A stretch of DNA of 64,000 nucleotides. Origin: Spirosoma montaniterrae (GTDB lineage: Bacteria > Bacteroidota > Bacteroidia > Cytophagales > Spirosomataceae). The DNA lies in contig NZ_CP014263.1 of assembly GCF_001988955.1 (NCBI RefSeq), forward strand, positions 1,116,001 through 1,180,000, written 5' to 3'. The notes beneath the pieces were generated by a model, which searched no databases, was not told where the DNA came from, and saw only the letters and a list, made by a program, of their open reading frames with translations. Below are positions 8,846-16,906 of this stretch, in pieces. The position numbers and the translations under genes were made by a program. How positions within the stretch are numbered: the stretch's first letter is position 1; each line of letters starts with the position of its first letter.

Positions 8846-10021
8846 ATGATTGAACGGATTATCAAAAATCGTTTAGAGGAGTCGCTGACGTATTTCCCGG
8901 CAGTCGCTTTACTTGGCCCCCGGCAGGTAGGTAAAACCACCCTTGTTCGGTCGGTGATGGTAAATGCCGAACAACCAGTCCGGTACTTCGATTTAGAGAA
9001 CCCCACCGATCACGCCCGTTTCCAGAACGACAGAGGACTACTGCTGGAAAGCCTCGCTCAGGAAACCGTAATTTTAGACGAAATCCATCGACTCCCCGAC
9101 CTATTCCCTCAGTTACGTGGCTTAATCGACCAGTACCGCAAGCCGGGCCGTTTTGTACTGTTGGGATCGGCATCCTACGATTTGCTGAAAAATACCTCCG
9201 AGTCATTAGCCGGACGTATCGACTACATGGAACTGACACCGTTTTTGCTTCGCGAACTGCCCGAAGCCTCGGTCGGGCAGCATTGGTTTCGGGGTGGTTT
9301 TCCACAGTCGTATCTGGCACCGTCTGATGGCCTGCAACAACGCTGGTTTAGCTCGTTTATCACTACGTATCTCGAAAAAGACCTGCCCCAACTCGGACTC
9401 ACGGCTTCACCCGCACTTATAGGTCGGTTACTGACCATGCTCGGCCATTGGCAGGGGCAGTTGCTGAACTACAGTACGTTAGCTAACTCGCTGGCTATCG
9501 CGTCCACTACCGTCACGGCTTACATCGACTTCCTCGAACGGGCTTTACTCATTCGCCGACTGCAACCCTATTACACCAACGTTGGTAAGCGACTCACCAA
9601 AAGCCCGAAAGTGTATGTTCGGGATAGTGGTATGCTTCATCATTTATTACGTATCGCTGACTATCCATCGCTGCTGGGCAACCCGGTAGCGGGTGGGTCA
9701 TGGGAGGGCTACGTAATCGAGCAGGTGCTGTCGCTGCTTCCGTGGCAGCAGATGCCCTTTTTCTACCGTACTGCCGATGGTGCCGAACTGGATTTGGTTG
9801 TCGTGTCAGGATCAACGGTACTGGTAGCCCTCGAAATCAAGCTGTCGAACGCGCCTACGCTGAGCCGGGGTACTACGGTTGCGTTACAGGATTTGGGGAA
9901 CCCGCCCCTGCTGGTGGTAACGCCCAGTAGCGATGACTACCCCATGCGTGCCAATGCGTGGGTGTGCAGCGTTAGAACCCTGTCGGAGAATTTGAAGCGA
10001 TTCGGGGTAGGTACCGACTGA
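8846..10021 (+). CDS. P-loop ATPase with C-terminal DUF4143
   Basis: AAA-type ATPase of 391 residues, a family very common in bacteria whose cellular role is not settled. The Walker A motif is at residues 24-32 (GPRQVGKTT) and Walker B at 75-79 (VILDE, then IHRLPDLF); the nuclease-like DUF4143 region occupies about 200-350 (MLGHWQGQLLNYSTLANSL, YRTADGAELDLVV). It sits on the opposite strand exactly between a histidine kinase gene and its regulator; its stop codon ends at 10021 and the kinase stop codon begins at 10022. That placement and its own inverted-repeat promoter suggest an independently moving cargo gene. Not a classical transposon: no terminal repeats seen around it. Confidence 0.9.
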   Translation: MIERIIKNRLEESLTYFPAVALLGPRQVGKTTLVRSVMVNAEQPVRYFDLENPTDHARFQNDRGLLLESLAQETVILDEIHRLPDLFPQLRGLIDQYRKPGRFVLLGSASYDLLKNTSESLAGRIDYMELTPFLLRELPEASVGQHWFRGGFPQSYLAPSDGLQQRWFSSFITTYLEKDLPQLGLTASPALIGRLLTMLGHWQGQLLNYSTLANSLAIASTTVTAYIDFLERALLIRRLQPYYTNVGKRLTKSPKVYVRDSGMLHHLLRIADYPSLLGNPVAGGSWEGYVIEQVLSLLPWQQMPFFYRTADGAELDLVVVSGSTVLVALEIKLSNAPTLSRGTTVALQDLGNPPLLVVTPSSDDYPMRANAWVCSVRTLSENLKRFGVGTD

Positions 10022-11098
10022 CTACTCCAACAGCGGCACCCGAACCGCGAACGTGACGCCATTATCTTCAATCAAAACGGGCTTTTTGCTTAAAAACCCA
10101 TACAAATGTTGCAGATTCTGTAACCCCAGCCCATTCGACGTAGCGACCTGTTTTTTGCGCTGAATCGGATTCGATACAGTCAGGTAATCGTCCTCGGTGG
10201 TGAGCCGGATGACCAGCGGTCGTGCTTCGCTAACGACGTTGTGTTTGATGGCGTTCTCGATCAGAATCTGGAGCGTAACGGGTACAATCTGCCGGTCGCG
10301 GGATTCCTCACTAATCTGACACTCGATCTGCAACTCGCCGTTGAAGCGCGTTTGCAGCAGCGATATATAGTTTTTTATGAACGACAACTCGGTTTCCAGC
10401 GGCACCTGTTCGCGGTCTTTGTGTTGTAATACGTAGCGAAATACTTTCGAGAGTTGTTGTAGAAACTGCCGGGCCAGCGCGGGGTCGTCGTCAATCAGCC
10501 CGTCGAGCGACGACAGGCTGTTGAACAGAAAATGCGGGTTCAACTGGTTGCGGAGGTTGTCGTATTGTGCGCTGATACGTTCCTGATGAAGCAGTGCCCG
10601 CTCCTTTGCCCAGGTCTCTTTTTCGATCAGATTCTTTTTCCACTGCCCAAAAAAGTAAAACCCGAAGAAAGCCGTGTTGACAGCAAGCACAACAAGCACA
10701 TCGAGAAAGTACGACGCTACTTTGATGGCTCTGGCGAACTGGGGCGTAAAATAGTCTTTATAATACCGGTCGAACTGATTCATAAACACGGTATGAATTA
10801 TCACCATCACAACCAAACAGCACCCAGTCTGAATCAGAAATCGGCGCAGCACGCCCGACTCGAAGGGCAGAATACGGTTCAGGTACTGGTTGAATGCGTG
10901 TATGACCTCCCACATCAACAGGATGAAGAAGAAACTAAGGGACGCAAAAAACAGCCGTTCCGTAGCGTTGTACTGCGGAAACAGCGTCAAAATCAGCACG
11001 TAGCGAATAGCCGACGTTACAAAAGCCGCCGTATAAACGTAGCCGCGTGGCGTGTGAAACGCCTGCCGGAGCTTAGTGACCGGAGATGATCTGTCCAT
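10022..11098 (-). CDS. LytS-type sensor histidine kinase
   Basis: Membrane kinase of 358 residues. Four hydrophobic segments (about 20-40, 48-68, 86-106 and 128-150) precede the His_kinase domain with the phospho-acceptor His189 in NQLNPHFLFNSL. The ATP-binding part has the N box LQILIENAIKHNVV and the G box NGLGLQNLQHLYGF. The start at 11098 overlaps the ABC ATPase gene by 26 bases, so the kinase is translationally coupled to the efflux operon and probably senses a membrane or envelope signal connected with it. Partner: the LytTR regulator at 8008-8775. Confidence 0.93.
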   Translation of the reverse strand: MDRSSPVTKLRQAFHTPRGYVYTAAFVTSAIRYVLILTLFPQYNATERLFFASLSFFFILLMWEVIHAFNQYLNRILPFESGVLRRFLIQTGCCLVVMVIIHTVFMNQFDRYYKDYFTPQFARAIKVASYFLDVLVVLAVNTAFFGFYFFGQWKKNLIEKETWAKERALLHQERISAQYDNLRNQLNPHFLFNSLSSLDGLIDDDPALARQFLQQLSKVFRYVLQHKDREQVPLETELSFIKNYISLLQTRFNGELQIECQISEESRDRQIVPVTLQILIENAIKHNVVSEARPLVIRLTTEDDYLTVSNPIQRKKQVATSNGLGLQNLQHLYGFLSKKPVLIEDNGVTFAVRVPLLE

Positions 11099-11750
11099 CG
11101 CTCATTTCAATTATTCGGTCGGTGCCAGCCGCGAAGTCGGGGTCGTGCGTCACGGTGATAATAGTCTGACCACCAGCGGCCAGTTCCCGAAAGATAGCGA
11201 ATACGTTCTCGGAATTAGCTCTGTCGAGGTTGCCCGTTGGTTCGTCGCCCATGATGATGGTTGGGTCGTTGATGAGGGCGCGGGCAATGGCGACGCGCTG
11301 TTGCTGCCCGCCACTGAGCTTGCTGGCCGGTTTGCGGGCGTATTCGGCCATGCCAATCAGCCGCAGTTTTTCCATCGCCCGTTCTTCGACTTCCTTCTCG
11401 GAATACTTTCCCAGTTTCAGACCGGGGAGCATTACGTTTTGCAGGGCCGAAAACTCCGGCAGCAGAAAGTGAAACTGAAACACAAAGCCGAGGTGTTCGT
11501 TGCGGAAGTGCGCCAGAAAATCCTGACTCCGGCCCGTCAGCTTCGTACCCGCCATCTCGATCTGCCCCTCGTACTCGGTGTCCATCGTAGACAGCAGGTA
11601 CAGCAGCGTACTTTTGCCGCAGCCCGACTTCCCCACGATAGCCAGAAACTCGCCCTTCTGCACGTCGAACGTCACGTCGCGCAACACCTGAAACGTATCG
11701 GGGTCGTAGAAGTATTTGTTGAGGTGTTTCGCTGATAGAACAGAGTTCAT
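11073..11750 (-). CDS. ABC transporter ATP-binding protein (LolD/MacB type)
   Basis: ATPase of 225 residues powering the FtsX-type permease upstream. Walker A at 40-48 (GKSGCGKST), signature LSGGQQQR, Walker B in [11 protein letters not shown] and a switch His in ITVTHD. The start is ATG 11750 ([14 protein letters not shown]); the frame stays open a further 37 codons upstream, but those codons are only the translated hairpin at 11753-11846 and are not conserved protein. Part of the minus-strand operon TolC, membrane-fusion protein, permease, ATPase, kinase. Confidence 0.95.
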   Translation of the reverse strand: MNSVLSAKHLNKYFYDPDTFQVLRDVTFDVQKGEFLAIVGKSGCGKSTLLYLLSTMDTEYEGQIEMAGTKLTGRSQDFLAHFRNEHLGFVFQFHFLLPEFSALQNVMLPGLKLGKYSEKEVEERAMEKLRLIGMAEYARKPASKLSGGQQQRVAIARALINDPTIIMGDEPTGNLDRANSENVFAIFRELAAGGQTIITVTHDPDFAAGTDRIIEMSDGQIISGH

Positions 11751-11752
11751 TT

Positions 11753-11846
11753 GTTGAATTATTGAATGATGGAATGATCGAATGGCGGAACTACCGAAAG
11801 GGTTTGAATACACCCATTCAATCATTCCATCATTCAATAATTCAAC
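11753..11846. repeat. Word-built mirror hairpin, gaatgatt word family
   Basis: Arms 11753-11785 and 11814-11846 are 33 bases each and match as reverse complements except at one position, around a 28-base loop. The arms are repeats of the word gaatgat(t/g). In the minus-strand transcript the single difference forms a G-U pair, so the RNA stem is complete. The stop codon of the permease gene (11842-11844) lies inside the right arm and the ATPase start codon ends 3 bases before the left arm. Confidence 0.9.
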
Positions 11847-13092
11847 CACGTAGTATCGCAACCGGGTCTACTTTTGCCGCTTTTTTGGACGGGAAATAGC
11901 CCGCCAGCAACGTAGTCGTGACGCCAAACACCAGGCCCATGACGTAGTATTTGGCCGCAAAAATGACGGGGAATGTCTTCAGACTGATGACGTTACCCGT
12001 ATCGAAGGGCGTGATCGACAGCAGGTAACTCAGCCCGAAACCGATGCCCAGCCCCAGCAACCCGCCCGATATGCCAATAAATACAGCCTGTAACAGAAAA
12101 ATCGCCACGATGTCGCGGCTGTCGAAACCCGTGGCTTTCAGGATGGCGATGTCTTTGATCTTGTTCACGACGGTCATGTTCATGATGTTGTAGATACCAA
12201 ACCCCGCCACCACCAGCAGCGTAAACGACACCACGAAGGTCATGACGTTACGGATTTTCTCACCGGCCAGAATGGCCGTGTTGGCTGCGGCCCAGTCTTC
12301 GGTATAATACCCAAACATGGCCCGTAGCTGCTTTCCGAACGGCAGAGCCTGTAGCGGGTCGGTCATCTTAATGTGAATGTCGGTGATGTAGCTCGGGTCT
12401 TTTTGCAGAATTTCCTGCACGGTCGAGAGGTTGCCGTAGCTTCGGGTATTGTCGATAGTGCCGATGCCGAAGCCAAACGTAGCGGCTACGCGCAGAATAC
12501 GGGTGCCGCCTGTAGGGGTCGTCACGGTCACTTTGTCGCCAATCCGCACGTTGAGGTCTCTGGCGAGTCCCGACCCCATAATCAGCGCGTTGGGGTTGGT
12601 TTTCAGCGTGTTCATATCACCCGACTCGATGCGCGTGGTAAGTTTATACAGCAGATTTTCGCGGTCAATGTCTACGCCCGAAATCGTACCCGATAGCTGA
12701 ATGGGGCCGTTGTTGTAGAACACCTGCGTGGCTGCCTGGGGCGATACGCCCAGCACGCCCGGCTGACGTTCGATGCGGTCGGCGATAATAAGTCCGTTCT
12801 TGAGCCGGGCCGATTCGGCCTTCGGTTTCTGGCGATACACAACGTTCAGACCGTTGGGCCGTAGCTGGTCGATAATAGACGGTCGCTGTGTATTGACCTT
12901 GTTGTACATCCGTATATGCGGGCTGGCGTCTAATGCCGAGTCTTCGAGAAACTGGTTGACGCCCTGCATGAACGAAATCATCGTGATGAACATGGCAATC
13001 CCGAACGTAACGCCGAGCATAGCCACGAGTGTCTGCTTTTTCTTAGCCAGCAGGTGCGTTTTAGCGATTTGGGAGACGATGTTGAGGTTCAT
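11842..13092 (-). CDS. ABC transporter permease, FtsX/MacB-like
   Basis: Inner-membrane permease of 416 residues. One membrane segment near residues 20-40 (LVAMLGVTFGIAMFITMISF) is followed by a large periplasmic MacB_PCD-like domain and three C-terminal segments with the FtsX signature (IKDIAILKATGFDSRDIVAIF, shortened here: KDIAILKATGF). The start is ATG 13092 (MNLNIVSQIAKTH); the open stretch upstream is hairpin sequence. The last codons and stop run into the right arm of the hairpin at 11753-11846. Works with the ATPase at 11073-11750 and with the adaptor and TolC genes upstream as a tripartite exporter. Confidence 0.93.
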   Translation of the reverse strand: MNLNIVSQIAKTHLLAKKKQTLVAMLGVTFGIAMFITMISFMQGVNQFLEDSALDASPHIRMYNKVNTQRPSIIDQLRPNGLNVVYRQKPKAESARLKNGLIIADRIERQPGVLGVSPQAATQVFYNNGPIQLSGTISGVDIDRENLLYKLTTRIESGDMNTLKTNPNALIMGSGLARDLNVRIGDKVTVTTPTGGTRILRVAATFGFGIGTIDNTRSYGNLSTVQEILQKDPSYITDIHIKMTDPLQALPFGKQLRAMFGYYTEDWAAANTAILAGEKIRNVMTFVVSFTLLVVAGFGIYNIMNMTVVNKIKDIAILKATGFDSRDIVAIFLLQAVFIGISGGLLGLGIGFGLSYLLSITPFDTGNVISLKTFPVIFAAKYYVMGLVFGVTTTLLAGYFPSKKAAKVDPVAILRG

Positions 13093-13098
13093 GGTTTT

Positions 13099-13182
13099 TT
13101 GAATGATTGAATGATTGAATAGTTGAATGATTGAATGGAGTGCAAAGGCTTCATTCAATCATTCAGCCATTCAATCATTCAA
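13099..13182. repeat. Word-built mirror hairpin, gaatgatt word family
   Basis: Left tract 13099-13138 is a run of the word gaatgatt (gaatgattgaatgattgaat...), and right tract 13151-13182 is its reverse complement with small gaps (attcaatcattcagccattc...). The loop is about 12 bases. The tract fills the space between the adaptor gene (stop 13171-13173, inside the right arm) and the permease gene (start 13092). Last codons LND and the stop of the adaptor are encoded by the arm. Confidence 0.85.
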
Positions 13183-14265
13183 CGTAATTCGTGAGGTTTC
13201 GCTCAACCCGCCCCGCACCTCCACAACATCAAAATTCTCGATGCCTTTCTGGAAGCGGATTTTCTGCTTTTTGCCGTCCTTTTCCACCCACACGCTGTCG
13301 CTGCCGACGACGTAAGCTTTTGGAATGGTGAGCACACGCGGTTTCTGCGTAATAATAATGTTGGCTTCCACCGTCAGGCCGTAGTAGGCGTCGGGGTAGT
13401 TATCCGTGAACTCCGCATCGACCCGAAACGACTGATCGGTGCGGTTTAGCTTTGGATAGCGTTTGGTGATGCGGGCGTTGAAGACCTTATCAGGATACAC
13501 GTCGGCTTTCAGAACAACCGATTGCCCGATGCGTACCCGCCCAAAATCGCTTTCATCAACGGCAAGCTGAGCATAGAGCCGTTGTCCACTGCCGACCAGG
13601 GCCAACTGATCGCCGGGACGTACCAATTCGCCGGGATCTTTGTAGACTTCATACACTTTGCCATCCACAAAACTGCGAACGCGCGTGTTGCGCCCGGCCA
13701 CTTCCGACACCACCAACTGACTCCGGTTATTGGCTACATCAACCTGTATCTGATTCCGACTGCGCTGGAGCGTGTTGAGTTGTGCTCGCAGCGTATTGCG
13801 CGAGAGCGTATAATTCAGTTCGGCGCGTTCGAGTTCGGCGCGGGAGGTAGCGTTCTGAGCATAGAGTTCGCGAAAGCGGGCGTAGTTGATCGAATCGTTG
13901 GCGAGCCGGGTGCGGGCGTTACGTATCTGCGCTTCGAGTTCGGCCAGCACGGGCGAGTTGGCGTTCAGGTTCGCCTGCGACTGCCGCAACACCGCAGCCG
14001 CAGCCTGTCGCCGGGCATCGGCTGATGCACTTTCGAGCACGAACAACAACTGGTTTCGCCGGATGGAGTCGCCCTCATTCACAAGCCGTTGCTGAATCAG
14101 CCCGGTGGCATCTGCCGTAACCATGTACTCCTGACGCGGATATACGTTGCCCGATGCATATACGGCCTCGGTCAGTTCGCGATACGTGGGCGAAATGCCA
14201 TCACCACCGCGTTTGCAGGCCACGGCGAAGGCGAGGAGGGTGGATATGTACAAGATTTGTTTCAT
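13171..14265 (-). CDS. Efflux periplasmic adaptor lipoprotein (HlyD/RND-type membrane-fusion protein)
   Basis: Links the inner-membrane ABC permease to the TolC channel. 364 residues with a lipoprotein signal (LLAFAVACKRGG), a biotinyl-lipoyl half (VYASGNVYPRQEYMV, ADATGLIQQRLVNEGDSI), a long alpha-helical coiled hairpin (about 90-200) and a beta-barrel with GELVRPGDQLALVG. The start codon at 14265 directly abuts the tolC-like stop at 14266, showing an operon. The C-terminus (TLND) is written in the hairpin at 13099-13182, so the ancestral end was probably slightly different. Confidence 0.93.
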   Translation of the reverse strand: MKQILYISTLLAFAVACKRGGDGISPTYRELTEAVYASGNVYPRQEYMVTADATGLIQQRLVNEGDSIRRNQLLFVLESASADARRQAAAAVLRQSQANLNANSPVLAELEAQIRNARTRLANDSINYARFRELYAQNATSRAELERAELNYTLSRNTLRAQLNTLQRSRNQIQVDVANNRSQLVVSEVAGRNTRVRSFVDGKVYEVYKDPGELVRPGDQLALVGSGQRLYAQLAVDESDFGRVRIGQSVVLKADVYPDKVFNARITKRYPKLNRTDQSFRVDAEFTDNYPDAYYGLTVEANIIITQKPRVLTIPKAYVVGSDSVWVEKDGKKQKIRFQKGIENFDVVEVRGGLSETSRITLND

Positions 14266-15579
14266 CTATTCACCATTACGTATCTGTAAGATTGTCTGAT
14301 TAATAAACACGTTCGACAGATTGCTGAGGAATCTATTTTGGGCCGTGAGTGCTTCGTTGAACACGTTGAGGTATTGGTCGTAGGCAAACAATCCAGACCG
14401 GTATTTCACCAGCGCAATCTGCACGTTCTGGTTGCTGAGTTCGTAGTTCTGCCGGTTCAATTCCAGCGACCGAACGGCCTGATTATACGAGTTGCGGACG
14501 TCGTCGGTGTCGGTTTGCTGTCTATTTTGTTCGTAGGCTAACTGGGCTTCGGCGAGTTTGAGTTGCAGCCGGGCTCGGTTGATGCTGCTGGTACGTAGCC
14601 CGCCCGAATAAATTGGATAATTGAACTGCAAGCCGGCAACGCCAATTGTAAACCAGCGTTCGTTGGGGTTGAGAAAATTGACGGCGTCGCGTTGTGCCTG
14701 TTGCGTATAGCGTCCGTAGGCCGAAAGGGTAGGCCACCGCAAGAGTCGCTCGCGGTTCAGTTGCAGTTTCGACAAATCGACCTGCGATTGCCGAAGCACA
14801 ATCTGTGGACGTTCGGGGCGTAGTGCCGGAACATCAGTTGAAGCAGGAGCGGGCCGGGCGTCGAGAGTTTCGGTGAGGCTGAGGCTGTCGGCGGGGGCCA
14901 GCCCGAGCAGTAATTTAAGCTGATTTTGGTTGCGCACGTACTGTAACTCGTTCTGGTAGAGCACGTCGGCGGTGGTAAGCTGCACGGCCCGAATCCGGTT
15001 ATATTCGAGCGGCTCGATCAGTCCTTTATCTAACCGCTGCCGGGCAATCTGCGCCAGCGTATCAGCCGCCGACAGGTTACGCCGGGTAATGTCAATGGCC
15101 GAGCGGGTGAGCAACATAGCGTGATAAACGCGGGCCGTTTGGGTCGAAATGTCGTCCTGCAACACCAGCGTCTGATCGTCGATAATGCGCAGATTCTGCT
15201 CCGTAATGCCCCGGTCGGCGCGGAGGGGGCGGTTCAGCAGAGGGGCGTTGACCTCTACGCCAGCGGTTAGAAAAAACGGCAGACCAAACCGGATGGCGCG
15301 AGTTTCGCCGGGTGGAATGCCCAGAATACCGCCCGGAATCAATTGTACCGGTAAGGCGTAGTTGTAATCAAAATTGGTGTAGAAGCGGGCCGATGGCAAT
15401 AGCCCTGCCCGTGCAATGTTCCGTTGCTGATCCTGCGCCGTTCGGTTGAGCCGGGCATTTACCAGTTCGGGGTTATTGCGCCGGGCCAGCGTTAGAACCT
15501 CCTGCACCGACGACACAACGGTTTGTGCGTGTATGCTAAGTGAAGTGAGGAGAATGCCGGTGAAAACGTACCGATTCAT
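14266..15579 (-). CDS. TolC-family outer-membrane efflux channel
   Basis: Outer-membrane factor of the tripartite exporter, 437 residues. ATG 15579 gives a signal peptide ending in SIHAQ; an upstream in-frame ATG at 15684 gives no signal. Two OEP halves are visible, each with the coiled-coil pattern (EVLTLARRNNPELVNARLNR; RPQIVLRQSQVDLSKLQLNR) and the YNQAVRSLELNRQNYELSN helix. First gene of the operon that continues with the adaptor, permease, ATPase and kinase on the minus strand. Confidence 0.95.
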   Translation of the reverse strand: MNRYVFTGILLTSLSIHAQTVVSSVQEVLTLARRNNPELVNARLNRTAQDQQRNIARAGLLPSARFYTNFDYNYALPVQLIPGGILGIPPGETRAIRFGLPFFLTAGVEVNAPLLNRPLRADRGITEQNLRIIDDQTLVLQDDISTQTARVYHAMLLTRSAIDITRRNLSAADTLAQIARQRLDKGLIEPLEYNRIRAVQLTTADVLYQNELQYVRNQNQLKLLLGLAPADSLSLTETLDARPAPASTDVPALRPERPQIVLRQSQVDLSKLQLNRERLLRWPTLSAYGRYTQQAQRDAVNFLNPNERWFTIGVAGLQFNYPIYSGGLRTSSINRARLQLKLAEAQLAYEQNRQQTDTDDVRNSYNQAVRSLELNRQNYELSNQNVQIALVKYRSGLFAYDQYLNVFNEALTAQNRFLSNLSNVFINQTILQIRNGE

Positions 15580-15684
15580 GAGCGTTTTGAATAAACGCCC
15601 AAAGGAAAAGTTTTCATTCGTATCGCGCCACCAGTTTTGCACGAAGCGGCAGAAACGGTACGTAAAGCAGTGTTTTTTCGACAC

Positions 15685-15712
15685 AAAAAAGCCGGAGCGT
15701 TGTGGCTCCGGC
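15685..15712 (-). terminator. Rho-independent terminator, minus strand
   Basis: Stem gccggagc (15691-15698) pairs with gctccggc (15705-15712) around a 6-base loop; on the minus strand it is followed by six Ts (15685-15690). It ends transcription of the lipoprotein gene at 15749-16204. Confidence 0.85.
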
Positions 15713-15748
15713 TATGGTGAAGTACTTGACGGCGCGGGAGTTGTGCGA

Positions 15749-16204
15749 TTAAGGTAACTGCACGAAGGTTTTAACGCCTGTTTCGGGTACGCGCACGTTC
15801 AGTTCAAAGAAATTACCAACGCTCAACGCGGGCGTCAGCGATGAAGCCAATCCCTTGCCGGGGTCATTGTATAGAAACGTGTACGGCGCAAACTGGAACA
15901 TACTGGACAACATATTATAGACGTAAATCTTGTTACCCTCCACGTAAAACTGGTAGATGCCGCTGCCGAGCCGAGGGGTGATCTGGCCATAGCCGTTATC
16001 CGCCCGGCCCCGGTTGACCGTAACATAGCCCTCCAGCCGGGTGCTGGCCGGTATGCTGTTCGATTGTCGAAAGATGAGCGTGTCCCGCCGGGCTGAGGAT
16101 TCAATCCAGCGGCCCCAGAGTATATTGCGTAATTCGGTAGCGGGAGCCACCTCTGCGCGGTGGCAGGCGGTGAGCAACAGGAGGAGGTAAAGAACGTAGC
16201 GCAT
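15749..16204 (-). CDS. Small lipoprotein of unknown function
   Basis: 151 residues from ATG 16204 (a further ATG two codons upstream at 16210 is equally possible). The N-terminus is a lipoprotein signal (YVLYLLLLLTACHRA). The rest is a soluble domain rich in beta pattern with WGRWIESSARRDTLIFRQ and later YQFYVEGNKIYVYN, resembling small lipocalin-like periplasmic proteins in rhythm, but I cannot name a family. Single gene with its own terminator at 15685-15712; upstream lies the NarL-type regulator in the same direction. Confidence 0.7.
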   Translation of the reverse strand: MRYVLYLLLLLTACHRAEVAPATELRNILWGRWIESSARRDTLIFRQSNSIPASTRLEGYVTVNRGRADNGYGQITPRLGSGIYQFYVEGNKIYVYNMLSSMFQFAPYTFLYNDPGKGLASSLTPALSVGNFFELNVRVPETGVKTFVQLP

Positions 16205-16270
16205 AAGCATAAATTTTGCTCTAAGACCCCGCCGGACAACGTAGCGTTGGAATGGAGTCAAAAGACGCCT

Positions 16271-16906
16271 TCAGTACTTCCCGAAAAACTTGTTCAATGC
16301 CTCCACCTTGTTATCGACCCGGAGTTTTTCGTAGATGTTATAGATATGCTTTTTGAGAGTCTTAACGCTGATAAACAGCCCATCGGCCACTTCAGCGTAG
16401 GTTAATCCTTTGGAGAGCATAGTCAGCACCTCTGCCTCGCGGGGGGTGATGTGGTAGTCAGGGCGGGGCGGTTGACTACGCTGCATTTTGGCCACAATCT
16501 TGCGGGCAATGTCGCTGCTCATGGGTGAGCCGCCTTCGTGTACTTCGCGGATGGCCGTAAGCAGCAGTTCGGGTTTGCTTTTTTTTAGGATGTACGAATT
16601 GGCCCCCGCTTCGAGCGACTCAAATACCTTTTCGTCCTCGTCGTAAACAGTACACATAATGAACTCCACGTTAGGGCAAAGGGGCTTCAGTTTCCGCACG
16701 CATTCGATGCCGCTCAGGTCGGGCAGGCCAATGTCCATCAGCACTACGTCGGGCAGCAGTTCGGGAATTCGGCGGAGGGCTTCGGTGCCGGTCGCAACCA
16801 CGCCAACACAGACATACTCGTCGTCGCGGCTTACAATCGTTCGCAGCAGCAACTGAATGTCGGGGTTGTCTTCAACAATCAGCACCGAAATGATGGGCAT
16901 GGTCAT
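16271..16906 (-). CDS. NarL/FixJ-family response regulator
   Basis: 211 residues. Receiver domain with the acidic pair ED at 12-13, phospho-acceptor Asp58 (VVLMDIGLPDLSG) and Lys in YILKKSKPE; C-terminal LuxR-type helix-turn-helix from about 145 (ITPREAEVLTMLSKGLTYAE, ISVKTLKKHIYNIYEKL). The start overlaps the kinase stop by four bases (16903-16906), so both are translated from one message and form a two-component system. Confidence 0.94.
   Translation of the reverse strand: MTMPIISVLIVEDNPDIQLLLRTIVSRDDEYVCVGVVATGTEALRRIPELLPDVVLMDIGLPDLSGIECVRKLKPLCPNVEFIMCTVYDEDEKVFESLEAGANSYILKKSKPELLLTAIREVHEGGSPMSSDIARKIVAKMQRSQPPRPDYHITPREAEVLTMLSKGLTYAEVADGLFISVKTLKKHIYNIYEKLRVDNKVEALNKFFGKY

Noticed and set aside
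8846..10021. DUF4143 gene as part of a transposon
   Set aside because: No transposase, terminal inverted repeats or target duplication around it; the 19-bp repeat is only on one side.
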